A stretch of 64,000 nucleotides of DNA from positions 1,550,001-1,614,000 of the forward strand of contig JARFXM010000008.1 in assembly GCA_029532625.1 (NCBI GenBank), in the 5' to 3' direction. The position numbers were made by a program, and so were the translations under genes. Source of the DNA: Lomentospora prolificans. Lineage: Eukaryota > Ascomycota > Sordariomycetes > Microascales > Microascaceae. Positions 1 to 11,372 of this stretch are shown here, in pieces (position 1 is the stretch's first letter; every line of letters starts with the position of its first letter). The notes under the pieces are model-generated. The model saw only the letters and a program-made list of their open reading frames with translations. It had not been told where the DNA came from and ran no database searches.

Positions 1-1238
1 ACACCGCCTCGTACTTGACCTCATTCGTTGTTCTCAATAACTCGCACCATCGCGTCGTTTGGGCGCCTGCCACAGTGGAGGGAGTGGATAGAGCCACGCA
101 GAAAGCCAGCCCTGGAGGAGGCCACATCCTGCAGAGTCCTGATTCCAGTGGTCAGGTCCACCGGACTTCGCTTGCCTAACTGTTGCCTCTGGCTGGTTCC
201 TCTCAATCCATAAATGAACATTCCTGGTGCTCCTCAGCTTCTCTCGCATTCCCGCTCATGTCCATTCAGTCTGGTCTAATACAGCCAGCCAACCCGGACA
301 GTCTGCCTTTTGCAGCCCTCTTTTTTTCTTCCCAATCCTTTCCTTTGAACGGAAAACATTGTTTCCACCCAACGGCTGCATCGCCTATTATTTCATTTTC
401 CATATCTTGTACTCCATCCTTTTGGCTCTCAATACATGAAGCTGTGATGTCTTGACGCCAATACCATTTCCTCTTTTCGTTTCTGCTCGGATCTTTGCCC
501 TACTTCTGTGTGTCTCGTCCTTTCTCCACCTGCAACAAACAGATATATCTTTCTCGCTCCATTTCTCTTCTGTCTCTGAAACCGGTCCCTTCCTTGCTCT
601 TGTATATTTGACCGGATTCTATTGTCTTTTCTCCGATACCTGCTTGCCTCTTGTCTGAAGTTGGTCCCGTTTATTGAACCCTTGGGAGGTTTAATGTGGA
701 AGAAGAGAGATATCCGACCGACCGAGCTCGCCATCAAACTTACCTTGGACATCTATCGACTCGCTGTCTGAGTTACCCGATTCTTCGCCTTCTATAGCTC
801 GCCCTAATGTTCTGAACATACAAACCGAACATTTTATCACGGCGATCTATTCGTTTCAATATCTTAAAAAAGCAAACTCGTTGGAACCGACCGGTTTTTA
901 ACATCTCAAACCCAGGGTCCCCGTTGTCTTGGATTCCATATACCCTTTTTAAGGGCCCGGATCCCAAGGTCTTTGTACGACATCGGCATTGCGTGGATTG
1001 CAAATCGGCCGTCCGAAATTTGCTAGCTGCGTCCTTCTGCGCCTCATACATTTTCATTTTCGCTTCCTTGTCTGTTTCGGCCGCCTTTTACCTATCCTTG
1101 AAATTCCCAACATCCGGTCGTTTTATCCGAAACTAGGTTGAAATTCCCCGACAGTCAAAGACATAGCCCACCTGATTCCGCATCTCCCCCGGAAGTCCGT
1201 CCCGTCACATGAGACGCAGCCCTTGAGCTTTGCCCACC
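1..1238. other. 5' flanking region, pyrimidine-rich, no gene seen
   Basis: No reading frame here has the look of a coding exon; the frames present are short and overlap on both strands. The strand is C/T-rich, with repeated TTCTTC and TCTCTC runs, which is typical of promoters and long 5' leaders in filamentous fungi. It probably supplies the promoter and leader of the gene starting at 1239. Nothing can be said about a gene to the left of the window. Confidence 0.5.
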
Positions 1239-4200
1239 ATGATGGCCGTGCAAGAGAGCCCGCCGGTAAAACGGCGACGGTCCAGGTCCAGCAGCGTGCA
1301 GCGGATGTTGGACTTAGAAAAAAAGATCCGGGTAAGAATCATTTCCTGCGCACTTTAATTGCCTTCGCTTTCCTGTTTATTTCTTCCCTTCTCACCCCTC
1401 CGCTCTTTGCTCTACACCCTCGCCTTCACCTCTCAATCGCCCAAGATGGCTTACACAAGGACGTACAACCCCCCAATGGCGACGTACTCATATCCTTATG
1501 CCGTGCGGGTTCGAACCCCTCATCCAAAGCCTAGTCCTTGAATAGCATTGGGAGATTATGCTGACCTAGTTGCCATTCTAGATGGAAAGGATCAAGGCAG
1601 CACCACGCAACTCTAAACCGGCACCCGGCCTGCTTACAGATCCCCCGGGTCGGAACAACCCGCAAAGTATTTCTTTAAACTCGACTCCGCGGCATTCTTC
1701 GGTGAACCTCCCGTCCCCGGCTCGGGCAAGCGACAGCAGGTTTACCCTCGAAGATCCCACCGCCCTGCGGGCGGCGAGCCAGCCGAACCTACTTCAGAAT
1801 GGGTCCTACTCCGCCAGAGCACGAGAATCGACAGGTACAGCCGCTGCCAACGCTACTCGCATGGCAATAACACTCGCGAGTGCTGCGTCAAACACCGAAG
1901 TCGAGTATGATCCCGTCTCATCTAATCCACAGTCGCCTAGTTGGGGTCCTCAAGAGGTGTCGAAGCAAGGGAAAAAGGCTGCTGAGAAGGCTGCGCGGGC
2001 TGCCAAACGTATCTCGGGGCATAGATTGGTGAAGCCTCCTCCGTCAGCTTCTAGAACACCGCATCTTTTAGCTCGCCAATCAGTTCCCGCGCCACCCGCT
2101 CCACCTCCGTCAGGGAACGCCGGCCAACACCAGCGGTCGAGCTCGTTTGGGCCTCCGAATCACCCTTCAACGGATTCCGGCCCCAGACAATCTCGACGTC
2201 GTGCCGACTCTCTCAGTTCGATCACCTCTGTCTCCTCAATCGCCTCTAAAATCAAGGCATCTTTCGAGTTGCCCCGAGGTAGAAGTACGACCCCACGAGG
2301 CGAGCGTTCGTCAAGTTTCTTGGGCGGGATCAAGCTACAGAAGGAGCGAGAGGCTGAAGCCGAATGGCTGAATCGCAAAGCTGGGCCGGGCCAAGAGTCG
2401 TACAACATACCTGCCCGTTACATGTATCGACAACCTGCTGATTCTAGCGTTGCCCGGTCTCATTCCCGCTCATCTAGCTGCAGCGCAGTGTCAAATTCGA
2501 GCATGACTCCGCACCTAATTCCCAACCCACCGCCTCTCACATTCCCTCCACAGCATCGATATCGTGGACCGCCCGTCGCCTTAAGAAAGCCGCGGCCCAT
2601 TTCACGGTCGCGGTCATCATCTAGGTCACCAATAGTGGGACCTGAGGGCTCAGACCCGAATCTTCAAAGGGGGGTGAGTAGAGATGGATCTCGGGGACCT
2701 CAGGGCTCCCGTGACGCTTCTCGCGTTTCGATCGACAGATTAAGCTTGAACGGCACTTCTGCGCCTCGACCTCAAACGAGCGACGGGTTTAACACGAGCA
2801 CGGCTCAGACGGGCGAGGGTTTAGTCCGCAATGGCCTGAGTGATGTAGCTGCTCTAAGCGCAGTACTCAATAGTGTGGATCTTAGTGACGGTAGTCCCCG
2901 CGTCGAAGAAGCTTGTCCTGCGCCGCCTCCAGGAGAAGACACGCTTAGTCCTCAACACCAGAAAGCGATGCCTACGGCTAACACGACAACGCAACCCCCA
3001 GAACTCGAAAAGAATCAGCTCCCGTCAACGTCAGTCCCCACTCAAAACCCGCCTCCCGAAGACCCAGATCGGCCCGCGTCCCGTCGCCGGCATAGCTCCT
3101 TCTTGGGCTTAACGCGGACAAGTCTTCTGTCGCCGATGAAACCGAGGAACCTGCCCCAAGAACCCCTTCCCGCCCCAGAAGCGACCCATACCGTCAAGTA
3201 TACTCCAGATGAGCGCCCACCGCGGACCAGCGCCATTCGGCAGTTTCGAGATGCGGCCATGGCTGCCTTTCACATCCGATCCACGTCAACAGCTCGGGGA
3301 AGACGGGACAGTATGGCCTCCGGTCAATTGGCTTCAGGCCAATTGTCGCCTGTAGACGCAGTTGCGGGAAGTGGACGGACAAGTCCCTTCCCCGAGATCT
3401 CCACTTTCACAACACCAGCCGCGATCGAGACCCCCCAGCAACGGACTTTACTGAACTCTGGCCAGGTAAGGGCGATGCGACAGGAATGAGGAGTCGCCCA
3501 CCTCTAACACATCAGTACAATCTGGCCCGCCCTTCAGACCGCTCATCTGTGTCGTCGTACGACACGGCGTACTCCCATTATCCTTCTACGGTAACTCCAA
3601 ACACCTCACCCCCCCAGTCTGAAAGAGGCCTTTTGACTACTGCCGGTGCTGATGACGGCCAAAAGATTCTCAGCAGTTACGATAAGTCGGGCCTACCGAC
3701 CGTTCCGCTCCCCGCGACAGCGGCAGTTGCTAGAAATGCGCCTACTCCGCCGCCGGGACCGAAAAGCGCCCGCCGCGCCGTACGCGGAAGTGGCGTCGGG
3801 GGCGAGATAAACAGTGGCACAGCTACGACCCGACCGAAGGTTGAATCCCACCCCTCGTCTCTGAAGAGGGACATGGCAAGCAATGAGCTTGATGCTGAGT
3901 GGACCCAAGCCTCGGCGTCTTTGAAGAAGCGAAGCAACCGTCAGGTTTTGGACGCGTCTCTCTTCCCTAAGCCGCTCGCCCTGCACCATCCTGCTGGATC
4001 AATTGACAGTAATATCTCAGCTACCGATACGGCTGGCCAAGGTAGCGGCGCTTCCTCTCCCCAGACCAAGAACAAGAGACAGATAGGGATGTACAGCGAT
4101 GGCGTAGTGCCGAGGAGCTCGGATAACAAGGCAAACGCCCCTCGCGATACCGAGACGCCGCCGATGTCCTCCTATCTCGACCACGTTAAAAAGAGTGGTG

Positions 4201-4565
4201 GATCCGCTATTCCAAAGGGGAGTACCCGTCCTATGGGATCATCCCCTCTCTCTAAACCACCTCGCGGACGCTCGCTTTTGTCCGAAGATCAAGTTGGCCA
4301 AATCCTTGACAAAGTACTGGTACAGTGCTGCAACTGCCGCTACTACCATGACATGCCAACTCGAATGTACGAGCGTATGAAGCTCCACGGCGAGGCTATC
4401 ACATCGCCGGGCGCCAGTGGGCCGATTATAACCGCCTATACGCCGAAAGCTCCCGGAAAGCCGGGAAAATTGGCTGTTCGATGCCCTTGGTGCAGGCATG
4501 AGATGGGTATAAAATGCTGTTCTGGATTCGTAGCAGCTGTCTGTCTCAAGGAAAAATTACATTGA
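1239..4565 (+). CDS. Conserved fungal low-complexity protein with C-terminal Cys-rich zinc-ribbon-like module
   Basis: Three exons, 1239-1331, 1582-3465 and 3516-4565, give 1008 residues. The introns start GTAAGA and GTAAGG, end TAG and CAG, and keep the frame. Two ATGs (1239, 1242) open the protein with an Arg/Ser-rich stretch followed by a short charged segment (MLDLEKKIR). About 800 residues are disordered, rich in Ser, Pro, Arg and Thr, with many RSRSS-type patches that look like phosphorylation or SR-type sites. Near residue 930 comes a compact module with CCNC and, about 60 residues later, CPWC, followed by a CC pair and the C-terminal tail KEKLH. Paired CxxC knuckles suggest one structural zinc site. 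I recognise this as a conserved filamentous-ascomycete type but know no function. The first exon is the least certain part; a start at 1582 would lose only 31 residues. Confidence 0.8.
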
Positions 4566-5149
4566 CTAGAGTAAAGTTTCTTTCTTCTTCGTTTGGTTTT
4601 ATTGATATACTACTGCCAGTGGCCCTTGTGCAAGGGCTCTTTGATGTGTTCAATTAGAGCTTCACAATCATCATACGATAATATTTCCTATGTCATCAAA
4701 TTGCGCATGCCATGAATTGATAGAAAGATGGATTCGGGAACCCAGGGTTGGCAACATTTGATAGCATTACTGTATTCTGCATTTTGGAATTTGGCGCGTG
4801 GATACCGATCATTGAGAGGCTCAGACACTAGCAAGTCTTTAGCTCATGTACATTTCAGGGGTGAAGGTGAAGAATAGAATACATACACCATTTTAGGTTC
4901 TGAGGACCTTCTGCAAGACTAGCCTTGAGGAAAATTAAAGCAAGACTTCTAGAACATGACATTTAGAGATTAGCTTTGCATCACCGTGACTTTGAGCTCT
5001 CCTATCCCCTTCCCCCTTTGGAAAGACTTAACTCTTGCCCAAAGCGGTTTGTTGAAGGCAAAAACTGAGATTGAAGATAGACTCGAGCGATCCCGTCGTT
5101 TCAGCTAACACTTCTAACCAGAACTATTTCGAGTCACCCTTCAGGCCTA
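4566..5149. other. 3' flank and gene-free stretch
   Basis: AT-richer than the preceding exon. The first few hundred bases probably hold the 3' UTR and polyadenylation signals of the upstream gene. No coding frame is visible on either strand. Confidence 0.4.
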
Positions 5150-6060
5150 GCCCATCAGCCGTCCTTGAGTAATCTTGTCAAATCACCTCCTTCAAGCGTA
5201 ACAAACACTCCTGGCTCCATCTCGTCCACTCCGACAACCTAACCAGGTGTCGGAGGCCGCGTCGTCTTGCTGTCTATGAACTCCGCAACCCGTCCATCCA
5301 GCTCCGGAATTTTGGCCTTTCAGGAGCCATAGAGGAGGAGATACTCCAGGTTGGGAGGAAGAGTGTCTATAAGGCGGAACTCGAGCTTGCTGAACGTCGA
5401 GCGGTGGTTGACGCTATATGAGGAGCTCGACGCTGATGGATAGGTGGGTCAGGGCGATAGAATTGTGCAGACTCCTAATCGTCTTGGATATATAGTCGTC
5501 TTCGAGCTTCCTTACGTGCAGGGCGCCTTAGCAACAGCGACGCCTATTTCGTAATACCTGGCGTAGCCCTTGTGAGGCTCCTCGTCATCGTCGTCGAGAG
5601 TCTCATCTTTGCCATGACAGACGACCAGTCCGGATCCTAGCTCAGATCTAGGTCGGGCCCTCGGAGCGCACCCTTGTACTACCACAGGGATTTAGCCAGC
5701 AGTATTAGGTCGACTCTGGGCTCACTGCCGTCGCCGCGGCGCAGACTGGCACAGAGCCTAGACTACTCCTCGGGCCTGCCAGGGATGCGGATTATGGTTG
5801 CCAGCATCTTGGGATCAAGATCTATATGGCTGAGATGGATTTTCTTAAGAGGTTCTTGGGTATCTCAGGCAAAGGAAGGACTTATTTTCCTAGATGTCGA
5901 AATCTAACACCTCCCCCTCTTTCCATTGAGATGCTAGTCATATGTGACGGCGCTTGTGGACGCACTGAAAGATTTCCTCGAACTCGAGCAGGTCATACTA
6001 CTCTTCGCCTGCTGCGATCCCATATCTCAGTCCCTGAAGAGGACATGAGCTTATAAAGGA
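5150..6060 (-). pseudogene. Decayed F-box/LRR-like protein pseudogene
   Basis: The reverse complement contains protein-like islands in order but in different frames, broken by stops and frameshifts. Reading 5' to 3' on the minus strand, IDLDPKMLATIIRIPGRPEE (about 5835-5766) is followed at once by a stop. Next come a GSGLVVCHGKDETLDDDDEE island (about 5630-5570), SLHNSIALTHLSISVELL (about 5480-5425), NLEYLLLYGS with an in-frame TGA (about 5350), and VFVTLEGGDLTRLLKDG (about 5215-5160) after a TAG. The Leu-rich phrases with alternating polar residues resemble the many fungal F-box/leucine-rich proteins; that family name is inference from style. Several stops are TAG or TGA where Trp or Gln would fit, as expected after C-to-T (RIP-like) mutation, but the frameshifts show that ordinary decay also occurred. 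The 5' end is not defined. Confidence 0.5.
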
Positions 6061-8043
6061 GTTTGACGAGTATAGTCCTTTTTGGGGAGTTAATCCAAGT
6101 CACAACTCTTCTACGGGCTTGAGAGACAACTACACCAGTGTGCTGAAATTAGTTCGATTGAACGTATTTCTCCTATTATGGTCTGGGATAACATCAAGCT
6201 GTCTTGTAATTGTCCCGGAAAGCTTCTAGAACAGCTCGAGTTACACCAAGTCCTATTCCTGGCGTCACGTCGTCGCCAGCCCATGCCATGTGATGTGCCA
6301 TCCTTCTAAACCCGCTTTTAAAGGACTGAACTACTTATGCCCTCCCGTTCAAGCAGGCATCCTAGATCATGAAGGAGAAAAAGTAAAGCTCGTAACATCA
6401 GATGCGTTTCTGGCGCCATTCGTTGAACATATACACGTTTCTTGGTCCCAGCTCCATCCTCCGTCCGGGGACCACCGTTGTTCCTTCCTCCCCTCTAGAG
6501 CCCGACTTACAGGTCTGATTTGAAAGCTATATCAACTCTTCACCGACCGGAAGTTAGTACATACGACCATAGCTCGCAGAAAATTGAGGGTCCCGTCCGC
6601 TCCCCTGTACACAAGCTGCGAAGCGCCGAACTAGTAGTTGGGTCGGTGACGACCAGCGAATCCTCGGTGTTGTATGTTTTTTTTTTGCCTCTTTTTCTTC
6701 CTCTTGCATTGCTTTCCCTCCTTGTTTACTCGAAATTCACTGACTAGGATTAGGATAACACTGGTTTCTATGACATATCGTGAAGGTGACTTATAGAACT
6801 CTTAAGACTTGCCCAAGGAAGGCCGGAAAGGGCAGAGGACGACGCGGCACTAGCACATCGCCCATCCAGAAGATTACCAGCAGCACGGCTGATCCTACGG
6901 GCCTGGTCATTACCCCAGTTCTGCTTCTTCTTCAATTCACCTTCGTTTAGGCTTCAATCTGCGGTGGCCGCTCAAGTGCATGCAAGGAGAAAGCTGTCTT
7001 ATGTTTGGTTCCCATGGGATTTTGGTCATTCCCATTGGCAAGTTTGCCGATGACGCATGGAAATGGGTAGCGACGGCTCGGTGTGGTTGGTCCTAGTAGC
7101 CGTCCTAGAAGGATTCCGGGCCTAGCTCTGGGCGGCTTATATCTTTCAAGGGATCAATTAGGTAGGCTTAGTTAGCCTGCCATCTACGTAATGATCCTGA
7201 GCTTTGGTGAATTGATTGAGGCTGAAAGTGGTGCTCACGCCCAGCGAGCATTGATAGACGGGGAGGCACATCAGCGTTGGGCAAGTCGTTGGCGTGCTTC
7301 GCCGGTAACATACCACTTGTGAAGAGTGGATGCTGGATTCTTGGACATTTGAGTTGCGTTTGCAACTCAATTGGACAATTGAGAATCACGAATATGATTG
7401 CTATCGGTCAGGTTGAATAGTCATGATTTAATATATCGATTGATCTATATCTCTCGAAATTTCCTCTGATCAATTGATGGCGCGTATTGAGGGGCTCTTC
7501 GCGGTTCAATAGAGTACCTTGAATCAATGTTTAGTAATGTCACTAATGTTGTAATAATATATGATGAGGTACCTGGAATGCGGTCTTGGCCGAGGTAGCT
7601 GGCAATTTGACTCGCAAACAGTGCGCCGGCAGCTCATGATTCAGGCCGTCCGTCCACTAAAAGAGCGAGTTGAGCAGTGTACGAAGGTATTGAGCGGCTC
7701 AATTAGCGCCCTGACCACCGCTGGCGACTCAAAGCTTGAGGCGAACTACTGCGCTCCAGCATGGCCTGGCGGTGCCCTCCCGCCCAAACACCATAACCAA
7801 ACTAAATCCCCCAAAACAGCCGGCAACAAGAAAGGGGGGAAGAAGACACCAGGGGAATTCCAACAAAGAGTGAAAAAAACCAATCGAGCGGAAGGAACCA
7901 ACGTCGAGAACGAAAAAAAAAAATCACATCTCCCCAAAGGGACGAGAGCGACAAAAAATATTCACCATCGCTCCATACCTTTTGCCTTAATTGATCACAA
8001 ACAAAGCAATATTTGATCTGCTTCCGGAATATGCTCAACACTC
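6061..8043. other. Gene-free stretch upstream of the SAS4-domain gene
   Basis: About 2 kb without a convincing gene. It carries short frames on both strands, a T-run near 6678, an unusual pair of overlapping inverted repeats at 7351-7383 (listed separately) and an A-rich, purine-rich segment at about 7830-7970. The last few hundred bases are probably the promoter and leader of the gene at 8044. An open frame at 7561-8016 is Lys/Asn-rich and translates the purine-rich leader, so I do not call it. Confidence 0.4.
7351..7383. repeat. Two overlapping short inverted repeats
   Basis: GAGTTGC (7351-7357) pairs with GCAACTC (7362-7368) across a 4-base loop. CTCAATTG (7366-7373) pairs with CAATTGAG (7376-7383) across GA. 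The two palindromes share CTC, so only one can be extruded at a time. A 13-base near-direct repeat is superposed: TTGGACATTTGAG (7341-7353) and TTGGACAATTGAG (7371-7383), with one mismatch. No function is known. Confidence 0.75.
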
Positions 8044-9993
8044 ATGGCGACGCTCACTAGATCGTCGCGACGACCAGAAGATAACGCTCTTCATCACCAC
8101 CACGTCGGCAGGCCGACCGCAAAGAATAACCACCTGATGGCGACTTCGGCAGCACGCGCCAATTCCGCTGCTGCCGGTCTCGCTGCACAGAGCAAGAACA
8201 TTCTGTCCAGAGGCGCGAGCGGACGCGTCAAGAGGTCCCACGATGCCGCCGACTGCGATTCAAATAATAATATCAATCCCAAGCGCTCTCGGATCACTGT
8301 TGATATTCCCGCGCGAACGGTAAATGGTGGTGCAGCCAGGCCTGTTGACAGTGCGGGTGTGGTGGGTTCTGGCGTCGCCCCTCAGAAGGGAGCGGGCCAA
8401 GCTCAGCGCTCTCGGAGCCAGAAACAGCAGGCCGTTCAGCGGGCTGAACGAGCCACGGCTGCTGACCCCCGCGACGACGACGACGCCGCTCCCGATAGGA
8501 AGACTACCGCGACAAAGCCATCGGACAAGCAGTCAAAACAGGAGTCGCTGAAAAATAACACAGACAAGCCTACGAAGCACCAGGAGAAGGTGCGGAATGG
8601 CATCCAACACGAGCTCGACAAATTGCAGCCCGCCCCTGCCGATACGAAGCCTGAGGGCCGCAAGCTGAGGTCCCAGGAGACGATTCGGTTCAAGAGCGAA
8701 CTTTCAACCTACTTCCCTGAATATGATGAGGTTATTGGGAATGATCCTAAGCAAACTTGTAAGTGTCTTTTTCAGTTCAATCGTCCTAATTGCATCCACA
8801 TCCACCGTGATTCCGCGCTTGGTGGTCATGACGTCTTGGCTAACTCCTTTGTGTCCGCAGACCTCCTGAACCTCGAGACTCCAATAATCGTGGTCGACTC
8901 TATCACCTCATTTACTGAACTCGATGCCATAAACGCGAACTCGAAAAAGCGGACATTCAAGGAGTTTTCCCTGGCCGACTCCGTCCCATTCGACAACCTT
9001 AATGTCGTCCGGCATTTTGGTGACGCGTTGTTCGACGATCTATACGATTCGCAAAGGATCGATTTCGGCTTTCTTGAGGCCAGACTGAAGAAAAAGCTTC
9101 CAGAGAACCCACTGCCCGATAGCTGTTACGAGCCCGCTCACAAGAAGGCCGAAAGATTGGAGAAATCCATACGAAACCGCGAGAGGGGACGCGCCCAGCA
9201 TGAGCGTGATCGCATCATCCGGTTGCTCGACGGACTCCAAGGTCATGACTGGCTGAGGATCATGGGCGTTAGCGGAATCACAGAGAGTCGCAAGAAATCA
9301 TTTGAACCCGCCCGTGATTACTTCATTAAGGGTTGCCAAGGTATCCTGGATAAGTTCCGTCGATGGACCCTGGAAGAGAAGAGGCGCAAGCAAGAACGTG
9401 AGCGAAAGGAGAGAGAACAGAGCGAGCTTGCTGCTACCGTACAGTCCCGGAAGGGCTCCACCGCCTCCGCTACCTCAGCCCAGGAAGACGAAGGCGCAAG
9501 CGTCGGTGACAATGCTTCTGTTGTGAGCGATCCCAATAGTGATGTGGACGCCTCCATTGCGAAGCAGCTACAGGAAGAGGCCTTGGCTAGGGCTCGAGTT
9601 GCATCTGACATGGCCGCAACCAACCGGTCAACCGCAACTTTGACCAAGGCAGGCGACACTAAGAAGCAGCCCGCGAAGCGTACCCGTGGGAAGACTGTCA
9701 CCAACAATGCCCCTACGAGCAAATCCGCCGCAAACAAGACTGCTACTTCTACCAAGAAGCCTCCCGAATCCGAGCCCTCGAAATCATTCACTTCATTCTT
9801 TCAGAAAAAGCATGAACGTGACGCGGCCCTTAGCAGGGGACGAAGGTCCGGTCGCAAGATTCTCGCCTGGGGCCACCCGCTTCCTGAAATGCCCGAAGCC
9901 GACTTCGAGCTACCTGGTGACATAAAAGACCCTGAGATCATGAAGGCTCAGGCACGGAAGAAGAGACGCGACAAGAGGGCTACTAAGGCTTAA
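8044..9993 (+). CDS. SAS4-domain protein (something about silencing, subunit 4-like)
   Basis: Two exons, 8044-8758 and 8861-9993, give 615 residues. The intron starts GTAAGT, has a CTAAC branch site at about 8840 and ends GCAG; it joins ...DPKQT to YLLNLETP. The N-terminal 220 residues are basic and disordered. The conserved core, about 225-400, starts with ELSTYFPEYDEVIG, continues through TPIIVVDS and includes a basic helical stretch with DWLRIMGVSGITES. I recognise it as the SAS4 domain. A coiled, charged segment (KRRKQERERKEREQ) and a basic tail follow. In yeast, Sas4 is part of the SAS histone acetyltransferase complex (H4K16) with Sas2 and Sas5; a chromatin role here is inferred from the family. 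The intron is 102 nt, a multiple of three, and has no stop, so its retention would give a 649-residue protein. Confidence 0.8.
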   Translation: MATLTRSSRRPEDNALHHHHVGRPTAKNNHLMATSAARANSAAAGLAAQSKNILSRGASGRVKRSHDAADCDSNNNINPKRSRITVDIPARTVNGGAARPVDSAGVVGSGVAPQKGAGQAQRSRSQKQQAVQRAERATAADPRDDDDAAPDRKTTATKPSDKQSKQESLKNNTDKPTKHQEKVRNGIQHELDKLQPAPADTKPEGRKLRSQETIRFKSELSTYFPEYDEVIGNDPKQTCKCLFQFNRPNCIHIHRDSALGGHDVLANSFVSADLLNLETPIIVVDSITSFTELDAINANSKKRTFKEFSLADSVPFDNLNVVRHFGDALFDDLYDSQRIDFGFLEARLKKKLPENPLPDSCYEPAHKKAERLEKSIRNRERGRAQHERDRIIRLLDGLQGHDWLRIMGVSGITESRKKSFEPARDYFIKGCQGILDKFRRWTLEEKRRKQERERKEREQSELAATVQSRKGSTASATSAQEDEGASVGDNASVVSDPNSDVDASIAKQLQEEALARARVASDMAATNRSTATLTKAGDTKKQPAKRTRGKTVTNNAPTSKSAANKTATSTKKPPESEPSKSFTSFFQKKHERDAALSRGRRSGRKILAWGHPLPEMPEADFELPGDIKDPEIMKAQARKKRRDKRATKA

Positions 9994-11372
9994 TTAATTT
10001 CTGCATCTTTTTTCATATCATACCCAACAGTTTGGTTTTCAATTGGCGTTGAAGGGGATCTTAGCATGAATCATGAAAGAAGCCATAAGAGCTTCGACGA
10101 TATGGACCCATGGAATTCATAGGCAGGCATCAGTTGTTTTCGTTTAATTTATCGGTTCTTAGGATTGCGGCTTCGGATGGGGTTTGGAAGGGGGGGGTGT
10201 TCCGTATGTGTAGGACTAACAGGGATCCATGATGTATTCTTAAAATACTCGAAAGATAATAAGAGAATGAAGCTCTTTAAACCTGCTGTTCTCGCGTATA
10301 TAGGCCTGTTCAGACTTGGATATGTGCTGTGGTTTGCTAGACTGTGGAAGGAGCATTTGTCATGGTGTGTATGCCTTTGGGAACTGGTTTGAGGTATTTT
10401 CTTTTTCCTTTTTTGGGGTATTAAAAGGAGGGCGAATGTTGATAATCTGAGCCTGGGGAAGGCGCATCCGATATATTCTAAATGCTGGCTGAATTGAAAA
10501 TGAATCAGAAGCATCCGAAGGCTTGATTGAGACTCTTTCATTGAGTTACACCAGCGCATGCTTGTCTGAGATTGGCCGAGTGGAAGCATTTCCCAAGGTA
10601 CCCGACAATTGGCTGAGAGGCCCACAGTAGCCCAAGTCACCAGCGGGTCGCGTCACTCCGCAAGGCTGCCAACGCCAGCTTCCCCCAAGCTCGACTTCTG
10701 ACCTTGTCCCACATCTTCAACTCCAATCCATCAACCTCGCCCAAAACACGCATCCTTTGAGAGCTTCTCTGTTTCTAGCTAGCAATCCTTATTCGCCTAG
10801 GACGCGAGAAGCATTGAATTTTTATCCGATACACCGTTCCGAAACCGAATAACCCTCCCCATCCACCTCATTATCCCCGTTCCTAAAGCTTCGTCGGCCC
10901 TGAAAACCTCCTCAGCGCCAGGTAATTTTTTTTTATACTCTTGTCCAACGCTCGCGGAGTCGCTCAATCCCACTTGCGCATATACTGCCAATTTTCTACC
11001 GGCTGGGTCCGGCACTTTCGCGTGAGCTTGAAAGATCTGGCGATACTAATTCCTCGGTGCAGAGACGGGCTTCATCCCCGATTCCCTCCCTCCACCATCG
11101 ATCCCTCGTCGTATACGTCGAAGTCTACCATCGACCTGGCGCACGAATTCATTCATGCATCATTATAGCTAAAAACGAGCCCGCGCACATCGAGCCGGGT
11201 GCGCCATCGAGAGGGAGGCGCCACATCGATAACACCTGCGGGACGGGACAACAGAAGACTCTCCCCACGACGGAGAGATCCCCGCGAACTCCCTCATCTC
11301 CTATCTTACGCCATCAGATCGTCAACGGCACTGGAGGCGCGCCAGTAACCTCGCCGCCACCAACCAGACATC
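9994..11372. other. Intergenic region: 3' flank of the SAS4 gene and TAF2 promoter/leader
   Basis: No gene is seen. The left part is AT-rich and probably holds the 3' UTR of the SAS4-domain gene. From about 10700 the strand becomes C-rich (CCTCC, CATCC, TCCCC), typical of a fungal 5' leader running to the TAF2 start at 11373. A frame at 11057-11440 overlapping the TAF2 start begins at GTG, not ATG, so it is not a normal upstream ORF. Confidence 0.4.

Noticed and set aside
1500..1525. GGGTTCGAACCCC word resembling a tRNA B box
   Set aside because: No A box, cloverleaf arms or anticodon stem can be drawn around it; it lies within the first intron of the first gene.
7561..8016. 151-codon frame before the SAS4-domain gene
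   Set aside because: It translates a purine-rich leader into Lys/Asn/Gly-rich text with no recognisable domain.
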